A stretch of 64,000 nt of DNA. Origin: Patiria pectinifera. Taxonomy: Eukaryota; Echinodermata; Asteroidea; Valvatida; Asterinidae. Made by a program: the position numbers and the translations under genes. The stretch spans positions 32,853,916 through 32,917,915 of the forward strand of contig CM057148.1 in assembly GCA_029964075.1 (NCBI GenBank). The letters run 5' to 3'. Positions 9,981 through 21,344 of the stretch are shown here, one piece after another. Every line of letters starts with the position of its first letter. Position 1 is the first letter of the stretch. Under the pieces are notes generated by a model. That model was not told the DNA's origin, searched no databases, and saw nothing but the letters and a program-made list of their open reading frames with translations.

Positions 9981-11340
9981 GGCTTTTTCACAACTTTTGC
10001 GAAAAAGCCTTTCTTTTTGTTCTGATTTTTGGCTTTTTCGCAACTTTTGCGAAAAAGCCTTTCTTTTTGTTCTGTTTTTTTTCTTCCTCTTCTTCCACTT
10101 CTTTTTTGCACAAAATCCCATAGACTTTGTACACGTTTTTTCTACATGCCACTTTTGGCCTTAAAACAATTCCAATTTCCTTCAAACCTGGCACATACTT
10201 ACGTAGAACATCACCTGCAGATGTATGCCGAATCATTACGCGATTTATTATAGAATTTTGAATATTTGATTTTTTCCATAGACTTTGTACACAGAACTTT
10301 AAAAAAAAAAGAGGCGATTTTCAAAGGGCATTTTCGACTCTTCGTCAGTAATTCATTTACACCACTCTTTGTCCAAGCAAAGACCCTAATTCAAACAACA
10401 TTGTGTAATGATGACGTCATGATGACGTTATCCGATGTTTATTTATAGGCAATTAAATTGTGACACTTTAAATATTTAAAAATGCATAAGAAATCAACCG
10501 TATGCGTCTGCAGCATTCTGTTGCCGGCAAGTGGTAGAGTACGTTGAGGTCTTTATTTAATTCAGTGTGCGTGCAATCACGTGACCCTTGCTTCCGGTCG
10601 AAAAAGGCCAAAACCGGAAGTGGCTTATTATTTAAAAGTGGTAATAGATATAAACTTGCTTTCAATGGTGTTAGTCTCTTGGCTGATAGTATTCTTCAAA
10701 TCATCTACCGATGAGGTCATGCAATCTTCGAGCGCCCTCTAGCGACAGGTTGAAAATTTTCAAAAATGCATTTTGAATAGATGTCTGTGGCGAAGTTTGT
10801 CGGAATCGCCTAAATATTGGTGTATATGATGACCTTGACCCATTTAAGACGTGTGCGAAGTTTTAGGCGTATGACGTCATCAGACCGTAAGTTCCGTTGA
10901 AAAGACCTTTCCTTTTTCAAAAATTGCTAACAAATCAATCTGTACAGATATAATCTTGAATTGCCCATTAAATGATAGCGTCAACATTTGCCTCAACAGT
11001 GCCAAGTTCCCAGCTTGTCAAATTGTTCACACAGTTGACGCGGCGTTGGCAAAAAATACCCTTGCGCAAGTTGCGGCAGAGAGAGTAAAAAATGCCGACT
11101 CATCCAAAGCAAGCATAAACGGCAAGTGTGTGCGTGTATACATTGACCAGATTCGGCATCGCCTGCTTCCTATACACCACAAATGCACGTAGTCGTGAGG
11201 GCGCGGACCGACCAAGCGCCACATTGTCAACTCATGAATATTAATTTCCCTTGTTGAACAACTCACCAATAAGATAGAGGTGCTGCAAGACGTTTTCATT
11301 CTTTCATTGGCAGTTTTTAGTACCCCAAATAGTGGCAGTA
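9981..11340 (+). mobile_element. family C hairpin-ended element(s), two stacked 5' ends
   Basis: Two nearly identical 5' hairpins follow the CTAG end of the preceding element. One at 9981-10009 has one mismatched pair. One at 10031-10059 is perfect: GGCTTTTTCGCAA, CTT, TTGCGAAAAAGCC. Each is followed by a T-rich tract. The body (about 10100-10940) is homologous to the minus-strand bodies at about 35045-35755 and 38930-39800. Shared landmarks are CCCATAGACTTTGTACAC, TTGCCGGCAA, CTTCCGGTCGAAAAAGGCC and the CTAGAGGGCGC site (10730-10746). No 3' hairpin or CTAG end was found on the plus strand here, so the right limit is approximate. A 78-codon open frame at 10956-11192 has no recognisable domain. 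Confidence 0.55.
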
Positions 11341-11378
11341 CGTATATGTTCTTACAATAACAAGCACTTTGCGTTCTT

Positions 11379-11396
11379 CATAGGGCCGGCCCTATG
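11379..11396. repeat. 18-bp perfect palindrome CATAGGGCCGGCCCTATG
   Basis: An uninterrupted 18-bp palindrome sits where the T-rich 5' part of a family A element should lie. The half CCCATAGG-like sequence occurs once in the other copies, so this looks like a foldback duplication that replaced the normal 5' end of the element running on from 11397. Confidence 0.7.
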
Positions 11397-11636
11397 CTCG
11401 CTACACTTGGGTTTTGTACACGTTTTTATTCTACAAGCCACTTTGGGAATTATTTTAAATCCGATCAACTTTAAACTCAGCATAGTCATTAACCATCATC
11501 TGAAGATGTATGCCGAAACTTTTCGTCATCGTGACGTCAACAGGGGTCACGTGACATCGATTTGAATGTTCATTTTTTACGGTCTTATAACTATTGAACT
11601 ATTAGACTGATTGGTCTCAAACTTGGTGTTATTATT

Positions 11637-13452
11637 AGCTGTTTCGGTGTACACGCCGAAACAGCTCTTGTTTTTGTTATTTTTTTTGTCTCTTTTTTTT
11701 TTTCCCCACTTTTTTTCCCATAGGATAACACGTGTTTTCGTTCTACAAGTCACTTTTTGCCTTTTTTCAAATGTGATCGACTTCAAACCTGGCACACAGT
11801 TAGACTATCATCTGAAGATGTATGCCGAAACTTTTCGTCATCATGACGTCATCACGACGTCATCACGTGTCCCGTGACGTCATCCTGAAAGAGCATACTT
11901 CAAGGCCCTATATCTACAGAACCGGAAGTCCGATTGGGTTCAAACTTGGTATGCAAGTATTCCGGGACGTGTTATAGACGAAAATTGCAGTGACGTCATG
12001 ATGACGTCATCGTGTGATTTTTTATAAATTATTCAATTTTTGGACCTTTTACTCATATCTCATAAACGGAATGTGGTAAATTCGAAATTCTTTTTGTAAC
12101 AGGTTTGTTAGGTCATAGATAGATGCACAAAATTTCATACAATGTGTGACGTCATCATGACGTCATCAAAAACGTGATTTTCTGATTCACATATAAGGGT
12201 ATGTCCGATCTTTATGAAACTTGGTGGGTAGGTAGATATAGATAACAGCATTCGAAATCTGAAGTGACGTCATCATGACGTCATCATGTGATTTTTAATG
12301 AATTTTTCAAATTTTAATATTTTCTTCAAATTTTGCAAAAATTATATAAAATATGGTCCGATCGACTTCAAACCTGGCACACACTTAAACAACCATCTGA
12401 AGATGCATGCCGAATCATGATATTATCATGACGTCATCACGTGTCACATGCCGTCATCCTAAAGGTGCATACTTTAAGACCCTTTATCTACAAAACCGGA
12501 GGTCCAATTGGGTTCAAACTTGTTATGCAAGTATTCCGGGACGTGTTAAAGACAAAATTGCAGTGACGTCACGATGACGTCATCATGTGATTTTATATAA
12601 ATTATGCAATTTTTGGACCTTTTACTCAAATCTCATCAATGGAACATGGTAAATTTAAATTCTTTTTTTAACATGGTTGTTAGGTGAAAGATAGATGCAC
12701 AAAATTTCATAAAATGTGTGACTTCATCATGACGTTATCAAAAACGTGATATTGTGATTCACATATAAGGGTATGTCCGATCGTTATGAAACTTGGTGGG
12801 TAGGTAGGTATAGATAACAGCATTCAAAATCTGAGGTGACGTGATCATGACGTCATCGTTTGAATTTTTATGCATTTTTCACATTTTAATATTTTCTTCA
12901 AATTTCGCAAAAATTACATGAAAAACGGTCCAATCGACTTCAAACCTGGCACACACTTAGACCACCATCTGAAGATTCAGGTCGAATCATGACGTCATCA
13001 CGTGTCACTTGACATCATCCTAAAACTGCATAGTATAAGTCACTATATCTAGAGAACCTGAGGTCCGATTGGGTTCAATCTCGGTATGCAGATATTCCAG
13101 GAAGTGTTATAGACAGAAATTGCAGTGACGTCTCGATGACGTCATCATGTGATTTTATATAAATTATTCAATTTTTGGAGCTTTACTCATATCTCATCGA
13201 TGGAATGTGGTTAATTTTAAATTCCTTTTGGCAAAAGGTTTGTTAGGTCGTAGATAGATACCGGAAATTTCAAAAAATGTGTGCCGTCATCATGACGTCA
13301 TGAAAAATGTTTTGTTTTTTTACATAGGATGGACACTTTTTGTATAGAATACACATGTACATGTTCATTCGACCTGGATAAAACTCCTTTTACGGCAGTC
13401 ATTACTAAAACGGTCGAAACAGCTCAGTGTTTGTCCACAAACACATTTTTAG
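11637..13452 (+). mobile_element. family B hairpin-ended element, tandem copy 1
   Basis: The 5' hairpin (11637-11666) is AGCTGTTTCGG, an 8-base loop with TGTACAC, and CCGAAACAGCT. A T-rich tract, CCCATAGG and a long body follow. Near the 3' end CGAAACAGCT (13415-13424) is an inverted copy of the 5' end. Then comes the hairpin GTGTTTGTCCACAAACAC (13427-13444) and a TTTTTAG terminus. The body is a series of degenerate 200-300 bp units carrying TGACGTCATCATGACGTCAT and phrases such as GACTTCAAACCTGGCACACA and CATCTGAAGATG. No protein is encoded. The next copy starts six bases downstream in the same orientation. Confidence 0.62.
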
Positions 13453-13457
13453 TTTTT

Positions 13458-15246
13458 AGCTGTTTCGGTGTACACGCCGAAACAGCTCTTGTTTTTGTTA
13501 TTTTTTTTTCCACTTTTTTTCCCATAGGATAACACGTGTTTTCGTTCTACAAGTCACTTTTTGCCTTGTTTCAAATCTGATCGACTTCAAACCTGGCACA
13601 CGGTTAAACTATCATCTGAAGATGTATGCCGAAACTTTTCGTCATCATGACGTCATCACGTGTCACGTGACGTCATCCTAAAAGAGCATACTTTAAGGCC
13701 CTATATCTACAGAACCGGAGGTCCGATTTGGTTCAAACTTGGTATGCAAGTATTCCGGGACGTGTTATAGACGAAAATTGCAGTGACGTCATGATGACGT
13801 CATCGTGTGATTTTATATAAATTATTCAATTTTTGGACCTTTTACTCATATCTCATAAATGGAATGTGGTAAATTCGAAATTCTTTTTGTAACATGTTTG
13901 TTAGGTCATAGATAGATGCACAAAATTTCGTAAAATGTGTGACGTCATCATGACGTCATCAAAAACGTGATTTTTTGATTCACATATAAGGGTATGTCCG
14001 ATCGTTATGAAATTTGGTGGGAAGGTAGGTATAGATAGCAGCATTCCAAATCTGAAGTGACGTCATCATGACGTCATCATCTGATTTTTTATGAATTTTT
14101 CAAATTTTAATATTTTCTGAAAATTTTGCAAAAATTATATAAAATACAGTCCGATCGACTTCAAACCTGGAACACTTGTACAACCATCTGAAGATGTCTG
14201 CCGAATCATGACGTCATCATGACGTCATCACATGTCACATGACGTCATCCTAAAACTATTTAGTTTAAGTCACTATATCTAGAGAACCTGAGGTCCGATT
14301 GGGTTCAATCTCGGTATGCAGATATTCCAGGAAGTGTTATAGACAAAAATTGCAGTGACGTCACGATGACATCATCATGTAATTTTATATAAATTATGCA
14401 ATTTTTGGACCTTTTACTCAAATCTCATGAATGGAGCATGGTAAATTCAAAATTCTTTTTGTAACATATTTGTTAGGTGAAAGATAGATGCACAAAATTT
14501 TATAAAATGTGTGACGTCATCATGACGTCATCAAAAACATGATTTTGTTATTCACATATAAGGTTATGTCCGATCGTTATGAAACTTGGTGGGTAGGTAG
14601 GTATAGTTAAAAGAATTCAAAATCTGAAGTGATGTCATCATGACGTCATCGTCCGATTTTTTATGAATTTTTTTAATTTTAATATTTTCTTCAAATTTTG
14701 CAAAAAATATATCAAATACGATCCGATCGACTTCAAACCTGGCACACACTTAGACCACCATCTGAAGATTCAGGTCGAATCATGACGGCATCATGACGTC
14801 ATCACGTGTCACTTGACATCATCCTAAAACTGCTTAATTTGAGTCACTATATCTAGAGAACCTGGGTTCAATCTCGGTATGCAGATATTCCAGGAAGTGT
14901 TATAGACAAAAATTGCAGTGACGTCTCGATGAGGTCATCATAAGATTTTATATAAATTATTCAATATTTGGACCTTTTATTCATATCTCATCAATAGAAC
15001 GTGGTAATTCGAAATTCTTTTTGGCAAAAGGTTTGTTAGGTTGTAGATAGATACAGGAAATTTCAAAAAATGTGTGCCGTCATCATGACGTCATGATTTT
15101 TTTTTTTTTACATAGGATGGACACTTTTTGTATATAGAATAGAATACGCATGTACATGTTCATTCGACCTGGATGAAACTCCTTTACGGCAGTCATTACT
15201 AAAACGGTCGAAACAGCTCAGTGTTTGTCCACAAACACATTTCTAG
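13458..15246 (+). mobile_element. family B hairpin-ended element, tandem copy 2
   Basis: The 5' hairpin (13458-13487) is identical to that of the previous copy. The 3' end has CGAAACAGCT, the hairpin GTGTTTGTCCACAAACAC (15221-15238), ATTT and CTAG (15243-15246), followed by a run of TTA. Its length (about 1.79 kb) and internal unit order track copy 1 (about 1.82 kb) closely, so one probably arose from the other or both from a tandem intermediate. It is non-coding and rich in TGACGTCA octamers. Confidence 0.62.
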
Positions 15247-15331
15247 TTATTATTATTATTATTATTATTATTTATCTGATTGGGTTGAAACTTCACATTA
15301 ATACAAAGCTACATTGACAGATAATTATATT

Positions 15332-16100
15332 GCATTAATAAATACCTTGGAGAGTTGATGGTTTCTGATTGGTCGAGACTCGATCACGTGGCCACAACAG
15401 TGATAAAGACCGGCTACAAAGAACAAGCGAAAAAATGGCCCCTGAACCAGCAATTGATCCAGCCCCATGGAAGGCAATGTTGTAAAATTGGCCAAATTTA
15501 CAACAGTCATACGGCAGCTTGTAACAATACAGCACTGCACATGTGCTCAGCCACCTTCGCGTGAGACTGACGCGCGCGTACGCAACACAGTTGCTATGGG
15601 TGCGCGTGCGTGTAAGGAAGTTTTAAAACGACTGGACATCGTACATATACAGCAGTGCAGTATACTGAGGATGTTTACAACGAAAGCGTAGATCTACGAT
15701 TTATTTTCTTAAAACACTTCGCCAACGACATATTTACCTTTCCTAAACCAAGCATCTTTGTAATTCTGGACACAAGGAGTGTGTAAATGAAATTTCAGCT
15801 TCCTCCATCAGGTAAAAATATGAAAACATTGTTGTAATTTGTTTCGCTACGGCAGCAGAAGTCCAAACCCTGGACGTCGTACACGTACGCAATGAAGACA
15901 TTGTCCAGCAATGTCCAGCACAGCCTGGGCCCGGCTGTGGTGTATATAACAACGCTTATCGAAGAGACAGGGTACCACGCATAAGTTAAAATATGGCCCA
16001 TGAACATGAACACAAAAAAGTCTCGAAATATCGCCGAAAGAAAGTCACAAAATTTGAGCATTTTAACTGTTTATTTCGTTAAAAAGGTATTTATTAATGC
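15332..16100. mobile_element. TIR element with GCATTAATAAATACCTT ends
   Basis: A 17-bp perfect terminal inverted repeat bounds 769 bp: GCATTAATAAATACCTT at 15332-15348 and its reverse complement at 16084-16100. Just inside the left end is TGATTGGTCGAGACTCGATC followed by ACGTGGCC, which recurs in the element at 28671-29103 and the fragment at 40330-40497. Short open frames inside show no domain. The element interrupts the family A copy. It is a MITE-type non-autonomous DNA transposon of unassigned superfamily. Confidence 0.65.
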
Positions 16101-17154
16101 GAATAACAGTCGTCTCGGTCCATTAAAAGCAGTCACCCCCAAACCCGGTCATTATCACGCAGTGAAGACCGGATCCTCACACTGTTATTCCCATATTATT
16201 ATTACTGCGCATTTATTTATTGTCTTGTTATGATGTCATGAATATTTAATGAGGCAATCTTTACAGTCTTATAGCTATAGAACTATTTTACTGATTGATC
16301 TCAAAACTGGCAGGTATAAACGCTGTAGACAGGGAAGTGTTATAGATAAAAATTGGTATGTCAAGGTCATGTGACCCCTACTTTCGTTGTGACCGTAAGT
16401 GTTAATTTTAGACCCTAATTAGCATATATAATGAATTATAAATTTGATTGGGTTGACACCTTATAATGACATTAAAGCACCATTAAAGGATAAATATGTT
16501 GCATTATTATTAATGGGCAGTTTAATGTTTTTATGTTATGACGTCATGAATATTTAATGAGGCAATCTTTATAGTCCTTTAGCTATAAAACTATTTGACC
16601 GGTTGATCTCAAACTTGGTAAATATATAGACAGGGAAGTGTTATAAATGAAAATGTGTATGTCAAGGTCATGTGACCTTTACTTCCAGTTGTACCGGAAG
16701 TGCAAATTCTTAAAGTAATAATTTCAATTTTATTAGTTTCATTTTTATAAAAATCATTAAATCAATTTGTTTTTGGTCCAGCAGACAATCAAAACTGGGA
16801 ACAGCTATGTGGTTGCTCACAACCACAACCGCTAGGTATTATTATTATTATTTTTATTATTTATTCAACCAAAACAATACAGAATGAACAAACACGGTAT
16901 GAAAAGCAATAACAAAAAAATAATGTATAAAAGTTACGAAATACAAAATATTACAAAATTAACCAAAAGACAGTACACCGTATATAAGTGTAAGTGTAAG
17001 TGTAGGGGCCACGAAAACAAAGCATAATATGGAAACATCCGAAGACAAATATAAAAAAAACAATATGTGGGCCAGGGGTCACAAAGTGAAATAAAATAGA
17101 GTTTGTGGGAACAAACACAGTGTTGGGCTTCATGATCGGTTTGATATGCTTTGT

Positions 17155-17380
17155 TCTTGATTGTTGATGTTGATTATTGATGTTGATATTGATGTTGATT
17201 GTTGATGTTGATTATTGATGTCAGTTGTTGATGATTCTTGATGTTGATTGTTGGTTATTGATGTTGCTTGTTGATGTTGATTGTTGGTTATTGATGTTGA
17301 TTGTTGATGATGATTAGTGATGTTGATTATTGATTGTTGATTGTTGATTATTGATGTTGATTGTTTGTGTTTATGTTGAT
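17155..17380. repeat. TTGATG/TTGATT simple repeat, left of piggyBac
   Basis: About 225 bp of degenerate (GTTGAT)n and GATTATTGAT units. The minus strand reads as Asn-Gln-His repeats (17130-17549), which is a by-product of the microsatellite and not a gene. The same repeat resumes at 19068 on the other side of the piggyBac remnant. Confidence 0.85.
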
Positions 17381-17382
17381 TG

Positions 17383-19076
17383 TTAACCTCTCGTGTACGG
17401 GAAGCGGCTATGGCCGCGGACTGAGTTACGTCTATGTGCCAGGGAGCGGGCATAGCTGCATTGCCGCATGTACACATTTCATTCATCTCCCACCTGTTGT
17501 TGCGACGGCAGGTTTTGATTGAAAGGTGTTTTTTTTGTATAGGGTACACTCAGCTGATCACACTGGGCTTTCTGTGTACATGTACACAGCCTGTAGGCGC
17601 TTGCATACACGATGTCTTCCAGTGAGGAGGAGCAAACTTTGACTGCTACCAGCGGTTCAAATTCTGATTCGGAATCTGAACAAAGTTCAGAAATTGAAAG
17701 TAGTGACGGGGATTCTGACGGACAAGTCCCGTTAGCAAGGTTAGGGAAGCGAGCCAAGACTACCCAGTCAATTCGATGGAAGGACACGGACAACTTTCCT
17801 CGTCGATTTGGCTTTCACGGTATAACGGGAGTTCAAGTGCCGGGTTTGAATGAACTTAGCGAAGCAACGGAGATCTTCGAAAACTTCTTCCCTCCTGAAC
17901 TGGTGGCGCACATCGCCGATGAGACAAATTGCTACGCCGCCAAGAACCCAAAATGTCAAACGCCAAGTCCAAGTCACATGAGGGAAAGGTTCGATACTAC
18001 TCTAGATGAGATGTCGGTGTTCCTGGTCATGATAATCATCATGGAAATAATGCCCAAGCCGGACTTGAAACTCTACTGGACGAGAGACCCCATAATTGAG
18101 ACTTCATTCTTCCCCAGCACCATGCCCGTGACCGATTCATGGACTTGCTGTCCCATCTGCAGTTCACCGACAACAGTCCGACAGATACAAGTGATCACCT
18201 CTACAAGGTCCGCCCGGTGGTAGATACACTGACTGAGAAATTCAAATCAGTCTACCTTCCTGACAGCCGTATATCCACGGACGAGTCACTGTGGAAGTTC
18301 AAGGGGAAATTGAAGCTCAAACAATTCAACCCCAAGAAGCGCGCCAGCTTTGGCATCAAGGTACACAGAGTCTGCCAAAGCACGGGAGCTGCCTCTGGAT
18401 ATACCTGGAACTTAAAACACTACACAGGGCAAGACAAGAGCGATACACCGGCAAGTATGAAAATCCTACTTGACTTGAATGCAGATCTTCTCGGCAAAGG
18501 GTACACCATTTTTCTTGACAACTGGTTCAGTAGCTCTTCTCTGTTCCGGGAACTCCACAGCCACAAGACCAACGTCGTCGGAACAGTCAGAAAAAATCGC
18601 AAGGACATACCCAAGGACTTGACTTGCAACTTCGTAAAGGTGAAGTTGCATATCGCTCTTCAGACAAAGGCCTGCTTGCCTTGGTCTGGAAAGACAAGAA
18701 AGATGTCCGCATGTAATCTACGATGCACATGGCCGCAATGGGGGACTCTGGGAAGCGCGACCGGGACAACTACCGGTAGCTCATGGAGAAGCCCAAGTGC
18801 ATCATCAACTACAATGCTGGCATGAAGGGTGTGGACATGGCAGACCAACTTGCCTCATCTCATTTCTCAGTCAGGAAGTCCATCAAGTGGTACAAGAAAC
18901 TCTTCTTCTACCTGCTAGATGTCTGCCTTGTGAACTTTCATCTTGTGCACAAAGCATTGGGTAGGACTGACAAATACTTGAATTTCAGGTGGACACTAGT
19001 GAATGAAATATTAGGGGCCCACACACCAAACCTCCCTGTATATCGATCTAGAGGTAGACCACCCCGTGATTATTGA
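17383..19076 (+). pseudogene. piggyBac-type transposase, inactivated
   Basis: A piggyBac (PGBD-like) DDE transposase, which in life cuts and pastes DNA at TTAA sites. TTAA at 17383-17386 followed by CCTCTCGTGTACGG looks like the target site and left terminus. The coding part begins MSSSEEEQTLTATSG at 17612, with an acidic N-terminus. The three catalytic Asp positions are still readable: STDESLWKFKGK, IFLDNWFSS and GMKGVDMADQ. It is dead: a one-base loss near 18125 shifts frame inside MPRDRF, a second shift lies near 18625, and in-frame stops sit at 18714-18716 and 18777-18779. The reading ends at RGRPPRDY, where TTGATG repeat begins. The C-terminal Cys-rich domain, right terminus and second TTAA are absent. 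Confidence 0.85.
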
Positions 19077-19190
19077 TGTTGATTAATGATTATTGATGTT
19101 GATTGTTGATGTTGATTGTTGATTGTTGATTGTTGATTTTGATTGTTGATGTTGATTATTGATGTTGATTGTTGATGGTGATGTTGAGGG
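19068..19190. repeat. TTGATG simple repeat, right of piggyBac
   Basis: About 120 bp of GATTGTTGATGTTGATT units begin at the last codon of the piggyBac remnant. It is the same repeat, in the same orientation, as at 17155-17380. Either the transposon landed in a microsatellite and lost its right end to repeat expansion, or the repeat belongs to the enclosing element. Confidence 0.8.
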
Positions 19191-19269
19191 TTGAAAAATA
19201 GCACGTGTAGTAATTAATTATTATACAGAGGATAATTAAAAAGAGGTGAGGATCAGAAATAATCTTTCA

Positions 19270-21344
19270 CAAACACACAGTGTTGGGCTGTCATGTTTAA
19301 AGTGATTACCGCAAACTTCACACACATCATCGAATCAAAATGCATTTAGACTTTTTACCCCTCAGCTGAGAGGCTCGAGGGGTATTGTAGTTGCCTTCGG
19401 CGTCCGTCCGCATGTCTGGACACCAGCCAGATAGACTTCCAGGGTACCTCCATTGTTGTCCCATTGTCCCTATTTCTAAAGATTTTGTTGCGGGGTACCC
19501 TTTTTTCTAAAGATTTTTGCTGGGTACCTCTTACAAAGGACGGGTACCCCACAAGTGGTCCATGGTAAGGGCGTCTGTAGGTTTGTATGTCCGTCCAGGC
19601 AGCTTAGTTTCCGGATGATAACTTGAGTTAGAAATGAGATTTTGGTGTCTAATTAAATAGGGGGTTGCCCTTGGGTACAGGCAAGTTGGGAATGGTTTTG
19701 GGTTCAAAAGGTCAAAGGTGAAGGTCACCGTTGTGAGTTAAAAGGTAAATGGTTTCCAGTTGATACTTGAGTTAGAAATGAAATTTTGGTGTCCTACTTG
19801 GGTAGGGGGTTGCCCTTGGGTACAGGCAAGTTAGGATTAGTTCTGGGGTCAAAGGTCAAGGTAACCATGTTGAGTTAAAGGTTAATGGTTTCCGGATGAT
19901 AACTTGACTCTGGCTGAGGGGTTTCAACAGCAAGGCTGTTATTTTTTCAACATGCCGCTAGAGGGCGCTCTACATTTTATGATGTCAACTTTAATTTTGA
20001 TTTTCAACGATTAATATCGTGGTCTCAATTTATATGGATGCGTATGCTGCTTCAGTGTAAACTTATCAAGTACAATTGTTACAAAAACCCATTAAATATC
20101 TTATATCTCTAAAAGTAAAGGTCGCACACCATTGGCGCAATACAAAAGATTGCTTGCCACAACCTCTTTACCCCAATGTGCATGTTTTTAGATAAAAAAA
20201 TTTCCAATTTAAAAAAAAAGCGCCTGATTGGGCGCTATTGCCAGCCTTACATTTGAGTTTCAAATGATGTCATCAAAAGTCAACAAATGTGCTTCCATTT
20301 AACAAGTTGTCACATAAACGTGTACATAACACTGGTAAACACTTAAACAAAAACTGGTCCATCAAACAGCCGTTACACGTGGCTCAAAAGTAAACATAAA
20401 ACAGTCGTAAACCAGACACTCAGGAGGCGAGCGCACATGTTTGGGGGAATTCCCTTTTGTACGTAATCATCTCCATTTGCTGTACACATGCAATACGGTA
20501 CAGTGTACGGGAGTTAACGCTTCAAGGCGTAGGCGTGATCAACTTCAATTTTCAAGGGGGCTGAAGCAAAAGATTGGGAAGTTTTAGACCTATTTATAAA
20601 CTGCCATTTAAGGCACAAATAGAATTAAAACTGTCAGGGTTGATTTTCCAGAAATTTTCAAAAGGAAAAGAGGGGTTTTCCTTCTCACTTCCGGTTTGAT
20701 GACGCAATCAATTTTTTTTCCCGCACAGGTCTTGTCTGCATTAAGGTCATCATGTATATTCATTTTGAGGCGATTACTGCAAACTTCTCCACAGACATCC
20801 ACTGAAAATGCATTTTGAACATTTTTTAACCTGCCGCTAGAGGGCGCTCGAACTCTTCATGTCGTCACCGATCATTTTTTTTGGAAAGGACAACCCAGCC
20901 AGACACTTACATCGTTGACAGCAAGTTCATATCTTTTTCCACTTTCAAATTATTAGGCACTTACGGTTTCGACCGGAAGGAAGGGTCATGTGATTTTTTG
21001 GGCACAAGATAAAATGAACATCATTTATTATCATGTCGATTCCCGCAAAATTCAAGCTCTGGTCTCTCACGGTTGATTTCTTATTGATTTTCAAATATTA
21101 AATTTATTTATCTTTCAAGTGACGTCATGTGACCCATGATGATGTCATAATGATGTTATTACAAAATAGCACTTCTTCAGTGGGTTGTGCATTCATGTAT
21201 TGACAGTTGAAGTTCATATATGTTTTCAGTTTCACAAACAGTTCTGGAGAAGAATTTGGCAAGAAGAATAATAAAAACAAAGATTGTAAATAACAGTAAA
21301 TTCTTACAATAACAATAGGTGTTGGGCTCAAGGCCCAACACCTA
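19270..21344 (-). mobile_element. family D hairpin-ended element, inner copy
   Basis: The minus-strand 5' hairpin is at 21316-21344: TAGGTGTTGGGC, TCAAG, GCCCAACACCTA, a 12-bp perfect stem. The 3' side carries the inverted subterminal copy GTGTTGGGCT (plus strand, 19280-19289), but the second arm of the 3' hairpin is degenerate. The body has two CCGCTAGAGGGCGCTC sites (19955-19970, 20833-20848), CACTTCCGGTTTGATGACG and TCATGTGACC phrases, so it is a distant relative of the family C bodies. Near 19560-19920 a segment with GGGGGTTGCCCTTGGGTACA is present twice, about 135 bp apart. No protein is encoded. Confidence 0.5.

Larger units (their letters stand above)
11397..16835 (+). mobile_element. 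family A element copy 2, split by nested insertions
   Basis: Three pieces together match the copy at 8837-9970. The first, 11397-11636, holds ACAAGCCACTTTGGGAATTA and CATCTGAAGATGTATGCCG. The second is 15247-15331. The third, 16101-16835, holds GAATATTTAATGAGGCAAT twice. The third piece ends with TGGGAACAGCT, a hairpin TGTGGTTG/CACAACCACA (16809-16828) and CTAG (16832-16835), exactly as in copy 1. Two family B elements (11637-15246) and an inverted-repeat element (15332-16100) split it. The 5' hairpin is missing and replaced by the palindrome at 11379. Confidence 0.55.

Noticed and set aside
17130..17549. 139-codon minus-strand frame rich in Asn, Gln, His, Ile
   Set aside because: It is the TTGATG microsatellite read in one frame.
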